Source: Prunella strophiata (lineage: Eukaryota; Chordata; Aves; Passeriformes; Prunellidae). From it: a DNA stretch of 64,000 nt. Below the pieces are notes generated by a model. That model had not been told where the DNA came from. It saw nothing but the letters and a program-made list of their open reading frames with translations, and searched no databases. Where the stretch lies: NCBI GenBank assembly GCA_036583965.1, contig JAZBQD010000030.1, positions 51,895,551-51,959,550 on the forward strand, read 5' to 3'. Positions 24,801 through 33,535 of the stretch are shown piece after piece. The translations under genes were made by a program, and so were the position numbers. The number at the start of each line of letters is the position of its first letter. Position 1 is the first letter of the stretch.

Positions 24801-26452
24801 AAAATTTCTGAGATTCATTCAACAGTGCAGTTATGAAATGCAAGATTCTGAAAAGTGGTAACATTTTAACTTAAAAAGCTTTTCTGAAAATAATGTTAAA
24901 ACAAAACTAAAATCATGAAATGTTTCATTTGGCTGGCTCTCATCAGCTGTGGAGTTCTGAATTTATCAGCCACAGACTTTTTTTTAAAAATCACTATATG
25001 CTTTGAAGTTCAACTAAGGCTTAATAAACTTTCTTACAGGTCTGGAGTACTATATAAATTTTGTCAGAGCCGTGCTGGCATAATTGGTAATACAAACTGT
25101 CTGGCTTCATGAAAGTTACAAGCTCTGGCTCCAATCCTGCAAACACTTACTGAAGAATTTAACTTACTGCACAAAACTGACTACTCATGCACAAGCTAAG
25201 CATATTTGTAAATATTTGCACAGTATGGACATCTGTTGGCATAGCCAGTCATCTGATACAAGATTCAGCTCTAAATCCTAGTCTGCATAGAGTCAATATT
25301 AAAAAAAGGAATTCCTCACTTTATAAATTCCTTAGGCATCAAGCATGTCAAATACCAAAGGGATGGAACCAAGTTAAAACAAGAGGAAGCGAAGGAATCA
25401 GTGAAATCATAGCAATTGGTTCTGTTTCTCATGTAACGAGAGAAGTCTGGTTTCTTATGGGCACATGTCTTGAGACTTGAGCTCCTTGTTTTCAACCTTT
25501 GCTGAACGAAGCTCTAGCTATATCTTTCCTTCAGTGGTGCCATTTACAGCATTTCTCACATAATCACAGCAAAAGGTCACAAAATTGCTCCAAAGAACTC
25601 ATCCTTTTTATCAGGTTTGGTTATTAACACTTTTCAGTTACAGGCGAGTTAGGAAATAGTACAAAGCTGGCCCAAAGAAATCATGAAGTTGCATTTCCTT
25701 AAATACCAAACTAGAAAAAGACAGTTATGTCTCCTTCCTCTTAATGTCTTGGCATTTGAACACATCCTGTTTCACTCATCCTCTTTAGCAGCAAAACATT
25801 TTGTGATCTGTTTCTTTAAACCTGATACTAGCCAGAAATACATGTAAGGAGCAAAGGCACCCTCCCACTGATTCAGCGCGGCACGGGAGAGAGTGAGCCT
25901 CCGCAGCACAGTGGATATTGCTCCTGCAGAGCTGCCGTGTGGAGCTCTGCTGCTCCAGAACCAGGAGCTGAGCACATCTCACCCTGGCTTAGGACTGGAG
26001 TCTGTTTGACAGCTGTGGCTTAGGGCACTACCCCGCTTCCTTCAAGAAGTGCAGGAAGGGACTGAGGGGATGGAGGCAAGGAGGGCCGCCAGCTCCGGGG
26101 AGGGTGACAGCGAGACCCCATCAGGGATATCCATGACAAGGGTCCTTGGCAAAACCCTAATGACAGACATAAACTAAACGGGGTCCCTGGAGAGGGGAGG
26201 GCGGGCACCGTGCGGGGCCTGCTGCAGAGGCCGTGTCTCGAAGCGGCCTTAGCACACCCGGGCGGGCCCGGCCGCCCGCAGCAGCCCCGGCCCCTGCCCC
26301 AGGCCCCGGGGACGAGCGCCCGCCTCCTGCCCGAGCGGCGGAGCTCGGCGCTGCGGCGGAGCCGCGTTACCTGGGGCAATGAGCACCCACTGCGCGGGGT
26401 GCGCGCCCGCGGGACGCCGCTCCGCGCCCTGCCCGCTCCGTGCGCCCCGCAT
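1..26452 (-). CDS. RNASEH2B: Ribonuclease H2 subunit B, 5' part (exons 1-6 of the gene)
   Basis: RNase H2 is a nuclear A-B-C trimer that cuts RNA-DNA hybrids and removes single ribonucleotides from DNA. The B subunit is non-catalytic; its N-terminal half interlocks with subunit C in a triple barrel, and a winged-helix part follows. Six exons on the minus strand join in consistent phase (1, 1, 1, 0, 1, 0) into 175 codons. The product aligns with human RNASEH2B residues 1 to about 170 through landmarks such as [47 protein letters not shown] and [10 protein letters not shown]. Human positions L60, W73, G83 and T163, altered in Aicardi-Goutieres syndrome as I recall, are conserved; human H86 is Leu. 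Exons 7 onward, including the C-terminal PCNA-binding motif, lie left of the window. Introns are about 10.9, 2.9, 2.3, 2.6 and 6.4 kb. Identification rests on remembered family sequence, but the exon-by-exon match leaves little doubt. Confidence 0.96.
846..910 (-). CDS. RNASEH2B: RNASEH2B exon 6
   Basis: This 65-bp exon completes a Glu codon and then encodes [21 protein letters not shown], matching human NKKYYKYSKEKTLKWLEKK. It is three codons shorter than the human exon and ends in phase 0 at AAAAAG|GTATTG, the same phase as human c.510. The acceptor is TTTTTTCTCAG. Another frame ([10 protein letters not shown]...) is also open across this exon and can mislead a single-frame reading; only the frame given here joins to exon 5 and matches the family. 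The Thr of EKTLKWL aligns with human T163. Confidence 0.94.
4422..5612 (+). mobile_element. CR1 LINE, 5'-truncated, 3' part of the reverse transcriptase ORF and 3' UTR
   Basis: Plus-strand translation shows the CR1 reverse transcriptase core: [20 protein letters not shown], then [43 protein letters not shown] and LDIRK. These blocks occur in the right order but are spread over three frames, so several frameshifts and stops have killed the copy. The 3' end after about 5570 (GGACTAGACCATCTTGAAGG, then ATTCTGCA) is the usual CR1 tail with a degraded terminal 8-bp repeat. It lies antisense in RNASEH2B intron 5. The 5' boundary is approximate. Confidence 0.93.
7262..7281 (-). repeat. G-quadruplex-type G-tract run after the exon 5 donor
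   Basis: On the minus (transcribed) strand the sequence reads GGGGTAGGGAGGGAGGGAGG, starting 11 bases into intron 5. Four G-runs of at least three separated by 1-2 bases fit the intramolecular G-quadruplex pattern. A run of 14 T on the plus strand (7246-7259) follows. Confidence 0.75.
7292..7412 (-). CDS. RNASEH2B: RNASEH2B exon 5
   Basis: This 121-bp exon (118 bp with the inner acceptor) encodes [17 protein letters not shown], then [21 protein letters not shown], matching human [17 protein letters not shown] and the following LLLK...HVTEEK. It ends in phase 1, as does human exon 5 (c.436 as I recall). The acceptor is a NAGNAG tandem, TTTTCAGCAG, so the protein may carry one or two Gln before Gly. 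The donor AAAG|GTGAAA is weak at positions +4 to +6, and a G-rich run follows 11 bases into the intron. Confidence 0.94.
7413..9977 (-). other. RNASEH2B: RNASEH2B intron 4
   Basis: This AT-rich intron carries a short (TA)n/(CA)n patch at about 7461-7504 and an A/C-rich low-complexity patch at about 9255-9300. No gene or transposable element recognised. Confidence 0.8.
9978..10054 (-). CDS. RNASEH2B: RNASEH2B exon 4
   Basis: This 77-bp exon completes an Asp codon and encodes [19 protein letters not shown] then IKADKE. The human counterpart contains LLHFATPVDPLFLLLHYL and IKADKE. The acceptor is GTCACCTAG and the donor is GAG|GTAAGC, both canonical. The exon ends in phase 0. The hydrophobic PLFLILYYL helix is the strongest conserved block. 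At the position aligned with human H86 the bird residue is Leu. Confidence 0.95.
10055..12346 (-). other. RNASEH2B: RNASEH2B intron 3
   Basis: AT-rich intron with a T13 run near 10817-10829. No exon, RNA gene or transposable element recognised. Confidence 0.8.
12347..12454 (-). CDS. RNASEH2B: RNASEH2B exon 3
   Basis: This 108-bp exon is the most diagnostic one. It encodes [18 protein letters not shown] followed by [17 protein letters not shown] and aligns without gaps to the human stretch running from AIYLFN to SWFINQSVQ. This part forms strands of the B-C triple barrel. The acceptor is TTTTCAACAG and the donor is CAGG|GTGAGT. Both ends are in phase 1. The residues aligned with human L60 and W73, sites of reported disease variants, are unchanged. 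Confidence 0.96.
12455..15381 (-). other. RNASEH2B: RNASEH2B intron 2, GC-AG type
   Basis: The intron starts GCAAGT at 15381 and ends TTTTCAACAG at 12455. It is otherwise AT-rich and without recognised repeats or genes. Confidence 0.85.
15382..15453 (-). CDS. RNASEH2B: RNASEH2B exon 2
   Basis: This 72-bp exon completes a Glu codon with exon 1, then encodes 23 residues containing [12 protein letters not shown], the counterpart of human GLMFVKLVNPCS. It ends in phase 1, and the split Gly codon is completed by exon 3. The acceptor is a good polypyrimidine tract ending CCCCCTACAG. The donor is ACAG|GCAAGT, a non-canonical GC donor that is otherwise a perfect match to the U1 consensus. The N-terminal half ([11 protein letters not shown]) is poorly conserved against human; the second half is the barrel strand shared with the family. 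Confidence 0.92.
15454..26370 (-). other. RNASEH2B: RNASEH2B intron 1
   Basis: This 10.9-kb intron starts GTAACG at 26370 and ends CCCCCTACAG at 15454. It is mostly AT-rich, with slightly more GC-rich stretches near 17.6-18.0 and 22.9-24.1 kb. I found no conserved coding segment, no recognisable transposable element and no RNA gene. First introns of housekeeping genes often hold enhancers, but I cannot point to one from motifs alone. Confidence 0.75.
26371..26452 (-). CDS. RNASEH2B: RNASEH2B exon 1, coding part
   Basis: This part encodes 27 codons plus one base, starting MRGARSGQ and ending QWVLIAP, and finishes in phase 1 at a consensus donor CCCAG|GTAACG. The ending corresponds to human QHVFLVS. 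About 21 residues precede that motif in both species, which supports the ATG at 26452. The start has A at -3 but C at +4, a moderate Kozak context. The frame stays open upstream for at least 60 bases without another ATG. A second ATG at 26517-26515 is out of frame and is therefore an upstream ORF start. The exon is very GC-rich and sits inside the CpG island. The transcription start is not visible. Confidence 0.82.
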
Positions 26453-26511
26453 GCTCCCAGCGCCCCGCGATCCCGATCCCGATCCCGCCGCTCCCGCTCC
26501 CGCCGCCGCCG

Positions 26512-26523
26512 CAACATGGCGGG
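26512..26523 (+). promoter_or_regulatory. YY1-type motif
   Basis: CAACATGGCGGG matches the core AANATGGCG that YY1 binds in many TATA-less promoters, usually just downstream of the start on the same strand. The complement contains the out-of-frame minus-strand ATG of the RNASEH2B upstream ORF. Confidence 0.6.
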
Positions 26524-26557
26524 GGGGCGGGCCGGGAAGGGGCCGGGCGGCGGCGGG

Positions 26558-26779
26558 CGCGGCCGTGGCTCGGGCTGGGCCGCCGCTCCGCCTCTTCCCT
26601 GCCCGGCACACGCGGCCGTGGCTCGGGCTGTGCCGCCGCTCCGCCTCTTCCCTGCTCGGCACACGCGGCCATGGCTCGGGCTGGGCCGCCGCTCCGCCTC
26701 TTCCCTGCCCGGCACACGCGGCCGTGGCTCGGGCTGCGCCGCCGCTCCGCCTCTTCCCTGCCCGGCACACGCGGCCGTG
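26558..26779. repeat. 53-bp GC-rich minisatellite, 4.2 copies
   Basis: Four copies start at 26558, 26611, 26664 and 26717, each beginning CGCGGCCRTGGCTCGGGCTG and ending GGCACA, followed by a 10-base partial copy. Copies differ at only a few positions (for example the base after GGGCTG and one C/T in CCTGCYCGGC). The array lies 106-327 bp upstream of the RNASEH2B ATG, inside the CpG island. Because 53 is not a multiple of 3, long spurious ORFs appear in several frames on both strands. Confidence 0.97.
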
Positions 26780-26889
26780 CCGGGCGGGAGCGCCCGCGGC
26801 TGAGCTGCTCCTGTGCCCGGCCCGCGGGACTCATCCCGCGGGGCCCATCCGCAAGGGGAAGGCAGCGCCCGAGGTTCCTAAAGGCTGGC

Positions 26890-27520
26890 GGTCCAAAGGA
26901 GCGACAGAAGTCACAGAGTCTGCAAACAATCGGAAAGTTTTATTAGTGAACCGCGCACTTGGCGTGGGAATTGTTGTTAGTCGCTGACCTACTGTGTAAG
27001 CATACGGCAGTGGGTTTTGGATATAGCGGTATGTTGAAAGAGAAGAGAGAAAGGGAGAGATGAGTTAAAGTGGGGCAGAGGGAAAGAGAGAGGAAAAGAG
27101 ATCACCAGTCTTGATTCCAGCATTGATCCAGCTCACGGTCCTGGGGATCGCTGGCCAGGCTTGGGAGGGATACCTTTGTATGAATAGGTTTTCTCCACCC
27201 TGAAGACAGGCTTCTCACTTTCCGTGTAAATTAGTTACCAAGTGCAGTCCGATCTTTCTGGAAATGGGTCAGAGGGCTTTGGGGGACTTGGGTGGTCTTG
27301 ATCCCCTCTACAGCCCATGCCCGCATCCTGGCTTCATTGCCGTGCTTAAACTGTACTGTGCTATGCTCATCTCCAGGAACTAGAGCAAGGGTGTTTGTCT
27401 AGGAAAAGTGCTGCCCTACCTCTGCACGTCCCCCTTCTCCAGCCACATCTTGTTCTATCTCATGACATGTCAGTACCTGCAGTAGTTAGCTCCTTCTAAC
27501 AGTGTGACAGGGCTTGACAC
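26890..27520 (-). mobile_element. Probable ERV LTR, same orientation as RNASEH2B (boundaries uncertain)
   Basis: Read on the minus strand, this segment has LTR-like order: a long U3-like part, a weak TATA (CTATATCC, about 27019-27026), a polyadenylation signal CTAATAAAAC (AATAAA at 26944-26939), then a short GT/CT-rich U5-like part. It contains CpGs unlike the AT-rich flank and resembles bird ERV LTRs I know. I could not fix TG...CA ends or a target duplication, so the extent is approximate. It may instead be unique promoter-flanking DNA with a chance AATAAA. Confidence 0.5.
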
Positions 27521-27527
27521 AAACAGC

Positions 27528-27731
27528 GCAGACTGAAGGAAATTCCATTTAAACATAAGAAAATGTGTCTTTAGTGGAGCAGGTTGTCCTGAATGACTGT
27601 GGCGTCTCTATCAGTGGGGGTATCAAAAACCAAGGTGTTGCTCTGAGCAGCCAGTGTAGCTGTAGCCCTGGTAAGGGAGCTGGACTAGACCCTCTCCAGA
27701 GGTGCCTGCCAGCCTTGGCCATTCAATGGAA
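27528..27731 (+). mobile_element. CR1 LINE 3' end fragment
   Basis: The segment shows the order of the CR1 3' end: GGAGCAGGTTGTCC, then GGAGCTGGACTAGACC, CTCTCCAGAGGTGCC, and a terminal CATTCAATGG resembling the 8-bp tail. It is about 200 bp long, plus strand, and diverged by substitutions. Confidence 0.85.
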
Positions 27732-30700
27732 CCTCAGTCCTACAAGGCTGGTCAAGGGCAGAGCCACAGTTCTCTCATAGCTGTCACCCTACCCAGCTGT
27801 GTAGGTCATGTGTACAACATGATCCTGGTAAATAGGTTCTTTACCTCCAGATCCCACTGAGAAACCATAGCCACAACATAAAATGCACATTTTCCTGCAC
27901 ATGTGCATATATGTATGTAAACTTGGCTTTACTCACACAGGACTGGATTGATGGCCACCTTCCCAGAGATTTAGGAATAAATATTATGTTATCAAAAGTA
28001 TTAAAGTATACATATCAATTGTAAATCTCAGAGATATGAAACAAATATTAAAAACATACTAACAGAGCAGAACTAACCGAGGCCAGCATATGCAAAACAG
28101 CTGAGCTGATGTAAGGCTGAAAAAAATAATTTCCTGAAGTTTGAGCATATACCTTCATCACTGAGATTACATTAATCTAAATTTGTTTTATTTTAATTTT
28201 TCTGACTTTTTTTCCACTGACTGAAAGTAAGGCAAGATTAAGTGCCAAAGACCGCACTGCACCATGTGTTTTGAAGTCCCCAGAGAAATCACTTGCTCTC
28301 AGAGTGATTGCAATTTGCTGTGGTGTATGCCTGGATTGCAGCACTCACTGATGGGTCTTGTAAAATTCTCCTCACTTCTTGTGTTAGCAAAGAGAGAAGG
28401 AAGCTCAGCAGTTCCACTGTAATCTGCACAAAACTGCTGGCAGAACAGAACAGAGCTGATAGGTGTGTTTGAAACCTTCCTAAAAGGAAAGCCTTCCATG
28501 TGGAAAAAAGGATTCTCCATAAGATTTGGCTTCTGGTCCTGAAAATGGCAGCTCTTAGCATGTTGTACACCACTGAGCTTAACGAAAGCTCTGGAAAAAG
28601 TCAGGAATCCAAGTCTGCCAGCCTCCAGATGCAGTGTGTGTCAGGATCAAGTCTAGAAGCATAAGCTTCAGTTGTTCCAGAGCTCCTATTTCCTCCCTGA
28701 CTGTAGTGTGTGATGGAAATGTTGTAACAAATGTTGCTGTATGTTTACAAAACTGACTTATTAAGCTCACATTTTTCAAAGCACCAATCCATCCTTATTT
28801 AGGGCACCTGGTAAGCAAACTAATTTTCAGAGGTGCTGAGTACTCCTACCATCAACTGAGCTGAATGGACATTTCAGCTGTTCATTTCTTTTGATTTATG
28901 AGCATCTCCCACAATCTCTAGATGTATATTGGCTCTGGGATCTGTAATGTCCTTTTCCAGGAACTTTCAGATAGAAATGTTTTTCTCAGATACTCTGAAA
29001 TGCCCCAAACGGAAATTCTCAAATAGGCCTGGACAAGGCTCTAGAATGACATCAGTTTTGGAATAAAAATTATGCAGTAATTTATATGTATTAAATATTT
29101 AAAACTTTCTGCTGTTACTCATCCACACTTGATATATACTGTTCTCCTTTATAAACAGAGGATATACTATATCATTATAAGCAAAAGATAAACTAATTAA
29201 GGATTTCTGTCAAGAGCTGATGATACTAAAATCTTATTTGCTTAAGAATTGAATACTTTACCTTTAGGCTTGCCAACACTTTTAAACTGTAGTGGTGTCT
29301 TCCTGAAAGAAAATGCTGATGTTTAAAACACCAGACTGATCTGAACTGCTGCGGTGATATCATTTTAAATACTCAAATCTTAATTTCACACACATGGGTA
29401 TTCTCATTTGGGTCCATGTGACTCATTAAGTCCAGAAAGTTAAATGCATCCAATATGGGACTAGCCCTAACCCAGTCTGAGGACAATTGTTTTCCACATT
29501 TCAGATTTGCATTTGATTTGCATTCAGATTTCACCTACATGCTGTCTGTTCATTCATTTCAGCTAGGCCTGCTTCTTATAATGCAAATATCTGTGCAAAT
29601 GCCAGCATCCCTTTTTGCCAAACAAAATTACTTACTTTTGGTGCCAAAGAAATGCTACCCCTTGTCCACCTTCAGCTGCAGAATTTACTCCTTCCTCCTA
29701 CCCTACACTAGTTTTAAGTGAAACTTAAACTTTGCTCAGAGCAAGAAACAAAAAGACTGTATAGAAAGAAGTGTGGTTCATTGTTAAGTAAGGGTTGTTG
29801 TTTAAAAGACAAAATTATTTCTACATAGTTATCTTTCATTTTACAGTGTTTCAACAAATATGGGCCAAGTTTATCTACTTTATGCTTCAGTGGTTCAAGC
29901 ATTTACATGCATGGCTTTAAATCCATTGCTCTGCACATTTAAGGGTCATCTGTATGTAGGGATGCAAGGGTTGCATTTAATGCCAGTAAAAGGCCTAGTG
30001 ATACATGTAACTAGCTGATGTACCATGATAATTATGATCCATTTTAAGTTATCTAGTTTAAAATACCATTTCAAGTTAATCACAGGCCAAATTATTACTT
30101 TGTTTGGTTTTATCAAAACAAAGAAGATAGCATTGACCTGAAAGAACAGATACTGGCATTGCAAACCTATAAAACATCATTTGAATTTCTAACTGAAATT
30201 TCAAGTCAATCTGTCAGGCTGAAAAATAATTATTTTAAATTGTTGTTCATGACAGCATTTGTCTAAGCAAGTACTTCTCTTATTGAAAATAGTCAATTTT
30301 AAGGAAAATAACAGTATTCATTTAAAAACACTCAAGCAATGGTGAAAAATATTCTAACCAGCTCTGAGGAGAAATCACTTTGTCCTTTGCACTAAACAAG
30401 GTTGCATCACTTTGTGCACCTTTAGGTAAAAATTACAGTTTTTGGCCTTAATTGAAATAACCTACTGAATTCCTAAGTTTGCCAGTATGTCAGGTCAAAT
30501 AGTAGTAAGAGAGAAAAAAGGAAGAAAGCCAGATTAGAGAGGAAAATGTAGGCACACCCACAGAAACCATGGGATTCATATTGCCTAATTTTATACTGTA
30601 AATGTGTAGTTTCAATCTGATTATATAGTGTCTTTTTCTACTAAATAGAGTGAAACAGAGTAGCATCCAGTAGTCCAGAGTAGATCTGGACTACTTCATA

Positions 30701-32118
30701 AGGTTATGTCAGAGTTAGCCCACCTATCTAGAGGTAGATATCCAAATTGAAAATACCTCAGGTGAAAGGTGAGAACTTTTCTCCACTTTCTTTTTCTATT
30801 TTTTTTTTCCTTTTTGTCTGTACTGAGAGGCAGACATTCTCCCTTTCCCCCTGTTTTTGGTGCATCCATTGCACCCTAGGAATGGATGAGGACCTTATAG
30901 TGGGGTTAGCACAAGCAGATATTTATTGACACAAGTTTGCTAGATCTGAGAACTGCTATCGTTCCTCTGTTTAATCAGCCAGAAAATTCACTTGTTGGAG
31001 GTGTGTTGCTATAGCAAGCAGACCTTGGTCTGTTTATAGAAGCTGCTGAGAATGATGTATACTGTTTAGAGAGAAAAGTTGAATGAGTATACAGATTGTG
31101 AGCTGGCTTGAAATGAACAGTAGCAACACTTGTTTAATGTGCTTGATACATTTATCCACAGCAGTAAGTTACTTCAAAATATCCTCATTATGACTCAGAC
31201 ACTGGTAAAAAAACCCAAAACACACACATACACACAAAAACTCCACAAACCAAAAACAACTCCCCCCAAACCAACAAACCAACCAACAGCAAAACAAGAA
31301 AAACCACACCCAAAAAAGCCCCAAAAACCTACCAAAAAAAAAAAAAAAAAAAAAAAAAAAGCCTACAAAGCCCCTGATTTTTTTTTTAAAGAAAGCCAAA
31401 TATATGAGACTTTACTAATATTTTCAGATTAAAAGTTGTTGCATGAAAAGCATTATAGCAGCCATATTAACCCTGCCTTCCTTTACTGTGTATTTCAACA
31501 AATTTCTCAGCCCCATTAGGACACTCTCAGAAAGCAAATGTTCACTTGAAAAGCAGAGCATGAATAAAAGCTATGAAACAAAATGTCCAGGTTGGTAAGA
31601 AAGAAAGTAACACTTGAGATTGAATGTTACAGTGAACCTTGTAAGTGCTGTGGGATGGCATTATTGTTGTTATTTTTTGCTGGTATTATAGTTGTTGTTG
31701 TTATTATTATTAGCCAAAATTATTTTGACAGTCTTGAGGCTGCAAGTTTTCTTCCAGAGTATCAGTGGTTAAAAATGTAATATCTGTGGGATAAAAATAA
31801 TATTAACAATACCTTTTTACCACAGTTTATATACATGGATACATACACTGTACATGTATCTGTGTATACACCTGGCCATCCACTTCTGATCTAGAAGGGC
31901 ACTGTCTCCCACAGGTCTTTTGTCATAACCTCTAGTTGCATGTATATGTGTCACACACCATATGGTATCTCAGATGACATTAGTGACATTTCTAGGGAAG
32001 AAGAGGATTGTGAGATAAAGAAACACAAATTCTAAACTCTTAGCCATGAGTATTTTGATGTTCAAATGCCGTAAGAAATCATAGCCAAGATTTCTCTCTC
32101 TTAATTATTCTTCCTTGT
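27732..32118. other. Intergenic, no gene recognised
   Basis: AT-rich sequence with no recognisable exon. It includes a C/A-rich low-complexity stretch at about 31205-31360 ending in a pure A27 run, and a (TTG)n(TTA)n patch at about 31690-31712. Open frames in the C/A stretch are compositional. Confidence 0.75.
31205..31360 (+). repeat. C/A-rich low-complexity tract ending in A27
   Basis: About 130 bp almost free of G and T, with mixed A and C runs, leads into 27 consecutive A at 31334-31360. It could be an expanded retroposon tail, but no retroposed body is recognisable upstream. Confidence 0.85.
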
Positions 32119-32737
32119 TGTCATGCTTTCAGCTGGGATAGAGTTAATTTTCTTCTGAGTAGCTGGTACAGTGATGTGTTTTGAAGTTGGTAAGAGAATA
32201 TATCTCAATGTTGATAACAACTGACGTTTTAGTTGTTGCTAAGTAGTGCTTACTCTGAATCAAGGGCTTTTCAGCTTCCCATGCTCTGCCAGCCAGCAGG
32301 TGCTCAAGAACCTGGGAGGAAACATGGCCAGGACAGCTGACCCAAACTGGCCAGAGGGGTATTCCATACTGCAGAACATCATGGCCAGTATTTGAACTGT
32401 GGGAAGGTGGCCAGAAGAAGCAGATCACTGCCTGGGGACCAGCTGGGCATCAGTCAGTGTGTGGTGAGCAAATTTGTGGTGAGAAAATTGTTTTTGGGGG
32501 GTTTATTTCTCTCCCTCTCCTTTTTCATTATGAATATGAATTATGAATATTGTTGTTATTATTATAATTAATATTGTTAGTATTATTAATATATCTTATT
32601 TTGTTTGAATTGTTAAACTGTTCCTACCTCAGCTCATGAGGTTGAAGATTTTCTGATTTTCCTCCTGACCAAGAAGGGTGGGAGTGAGTGAGCAGCTGCA
32701 ATGGTGCTCAGCTGCCAGCTGGGGTTAAACCACAACA
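32119..32737 (+). mobile_element. Solo LTR, avian ERVL-like
   Basis: This 619-bp segment starts TGTCATGCTTTCAGCTGGGA and ends GGGGTTAAACCACAACA, both ends characteristic of a common bird ERV LTR family. It is flanked by CTTGT at 32114-32118 and CATGT at 32738-32742, a 5-bp target duplication with one mismatch, as expected for an old ERVL-class insertion. The middle has a TAT/ATT-rich expansion at about 32527-32590. No internal retroviral sequence adjoins, so it is a solo LTR formed by recombination. Confidence 0.9.
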
Positions 32738-33535
32738 CATGTAGGTGTGAATATTCCTGAAGGCTTCCCAGCTTTGAATAATAGCATTTGTGAAATGGCT
32801 AACATGTGCATGGATTATGTGATGCCTAACAAGAACTTGACCTTATGCCACTGTTCAAAAGAAAATTCAATCACCTACAAAACTCAAATTCATTAGAAAA
32901 TGAGCTTCACTGGTGAATTCAGAACATTGTTTTGTTGCTCTTATTCTAAACCCTAGATATATTAGAAGGGGTTATCTGCCTATGCCCATCTGTGGTCATG
33001 CACAGAAATCCTTCCATGGGGCCAGAAGTGTGAGCTGTGTAGTGGTTGTGTGAGAACCAAACTTTGCCTACAAGGGAAAGCAGAGTGAGCTGTAAGCAGA
33101 AGGCACAGGTATGAATAGGTTTAGAAAGAACAGGTCTATAGCAGTTTGAGACACCTGAGTTTTAAGTCCAAGAAGCCTCATTTGATGCAGAATACAAACA
33201 CTACCCTCACAGATGAAGAAATGTGTTAAAGACAAGTTATTGGTTCTTCCACTTTTGGAGTGGACAATTCCCACAGAACACAGATGTCTTCTCCTGCTTC
33301 CTGCATGATTCCTGGTTGTGACTTCTTTACTGTAACTGTGACTGTCACTGGTATCAGGAGAAGTAAATTAACAGGGTTAGAACATGGCCTCAAACACTGT
33401 CCAGAAACCATCTGTATTGTCTAATTGGTAGCAGCTCTAGGCTTAATCCTGTGCCATGTAGTAAACTTCCCAGACGTTGCACCAGCACAATGCCAGGGAC
33501 AACAAGACTTTGCCCAATAAGTGGTGTGAGCAGTG
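32738..33535. other. Intergenic spacer between two LTRs
   Basis: About 800 bp of ordinary non-repetitive sequence. No retroviral gag, pol or env similarity is visible, so the two flanking LTRs belong to different insertions, not one provirus. Confidence 0.7.

Larger units (their letters stand above)
26200..26880. promoter_or_regulatory. RNASEH2B: CpG-island promoter of RNASEH2B, possibly bidirectional
   Basis: This is the only CpG-dense stretch in 64 kb. It covers exon 1 and about 400 bp upstream. It lacks an evident TATA box, has GC-box sequences (for example GGGGCGGGCC at about 26524-26533), and carries a YY1-like CAACATGGCGGG on the plus strand at 26512-26523. This is the typical layout of a TATA-less housekeeping promoter. 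Minus-strand output is RNASEH2B. The YY1 orientation suggests a start on the plus strand as well, which is inference. Confidence 0.88.

Noticed and set aside
26020..26987. Long Ala/Arg/Pro-rich ORFs on both strands in the CpG island
   Set aside because: They arise from GC richness and the stop-free 53-bp repeat cycling frames; none matches a family, and the true coding segment is 26371-26452.
31130..31432. Lys/Pro/Thr-rich ORF
   Set aside because: It is a translation of the C/A-rich low-complexity tract and A27.
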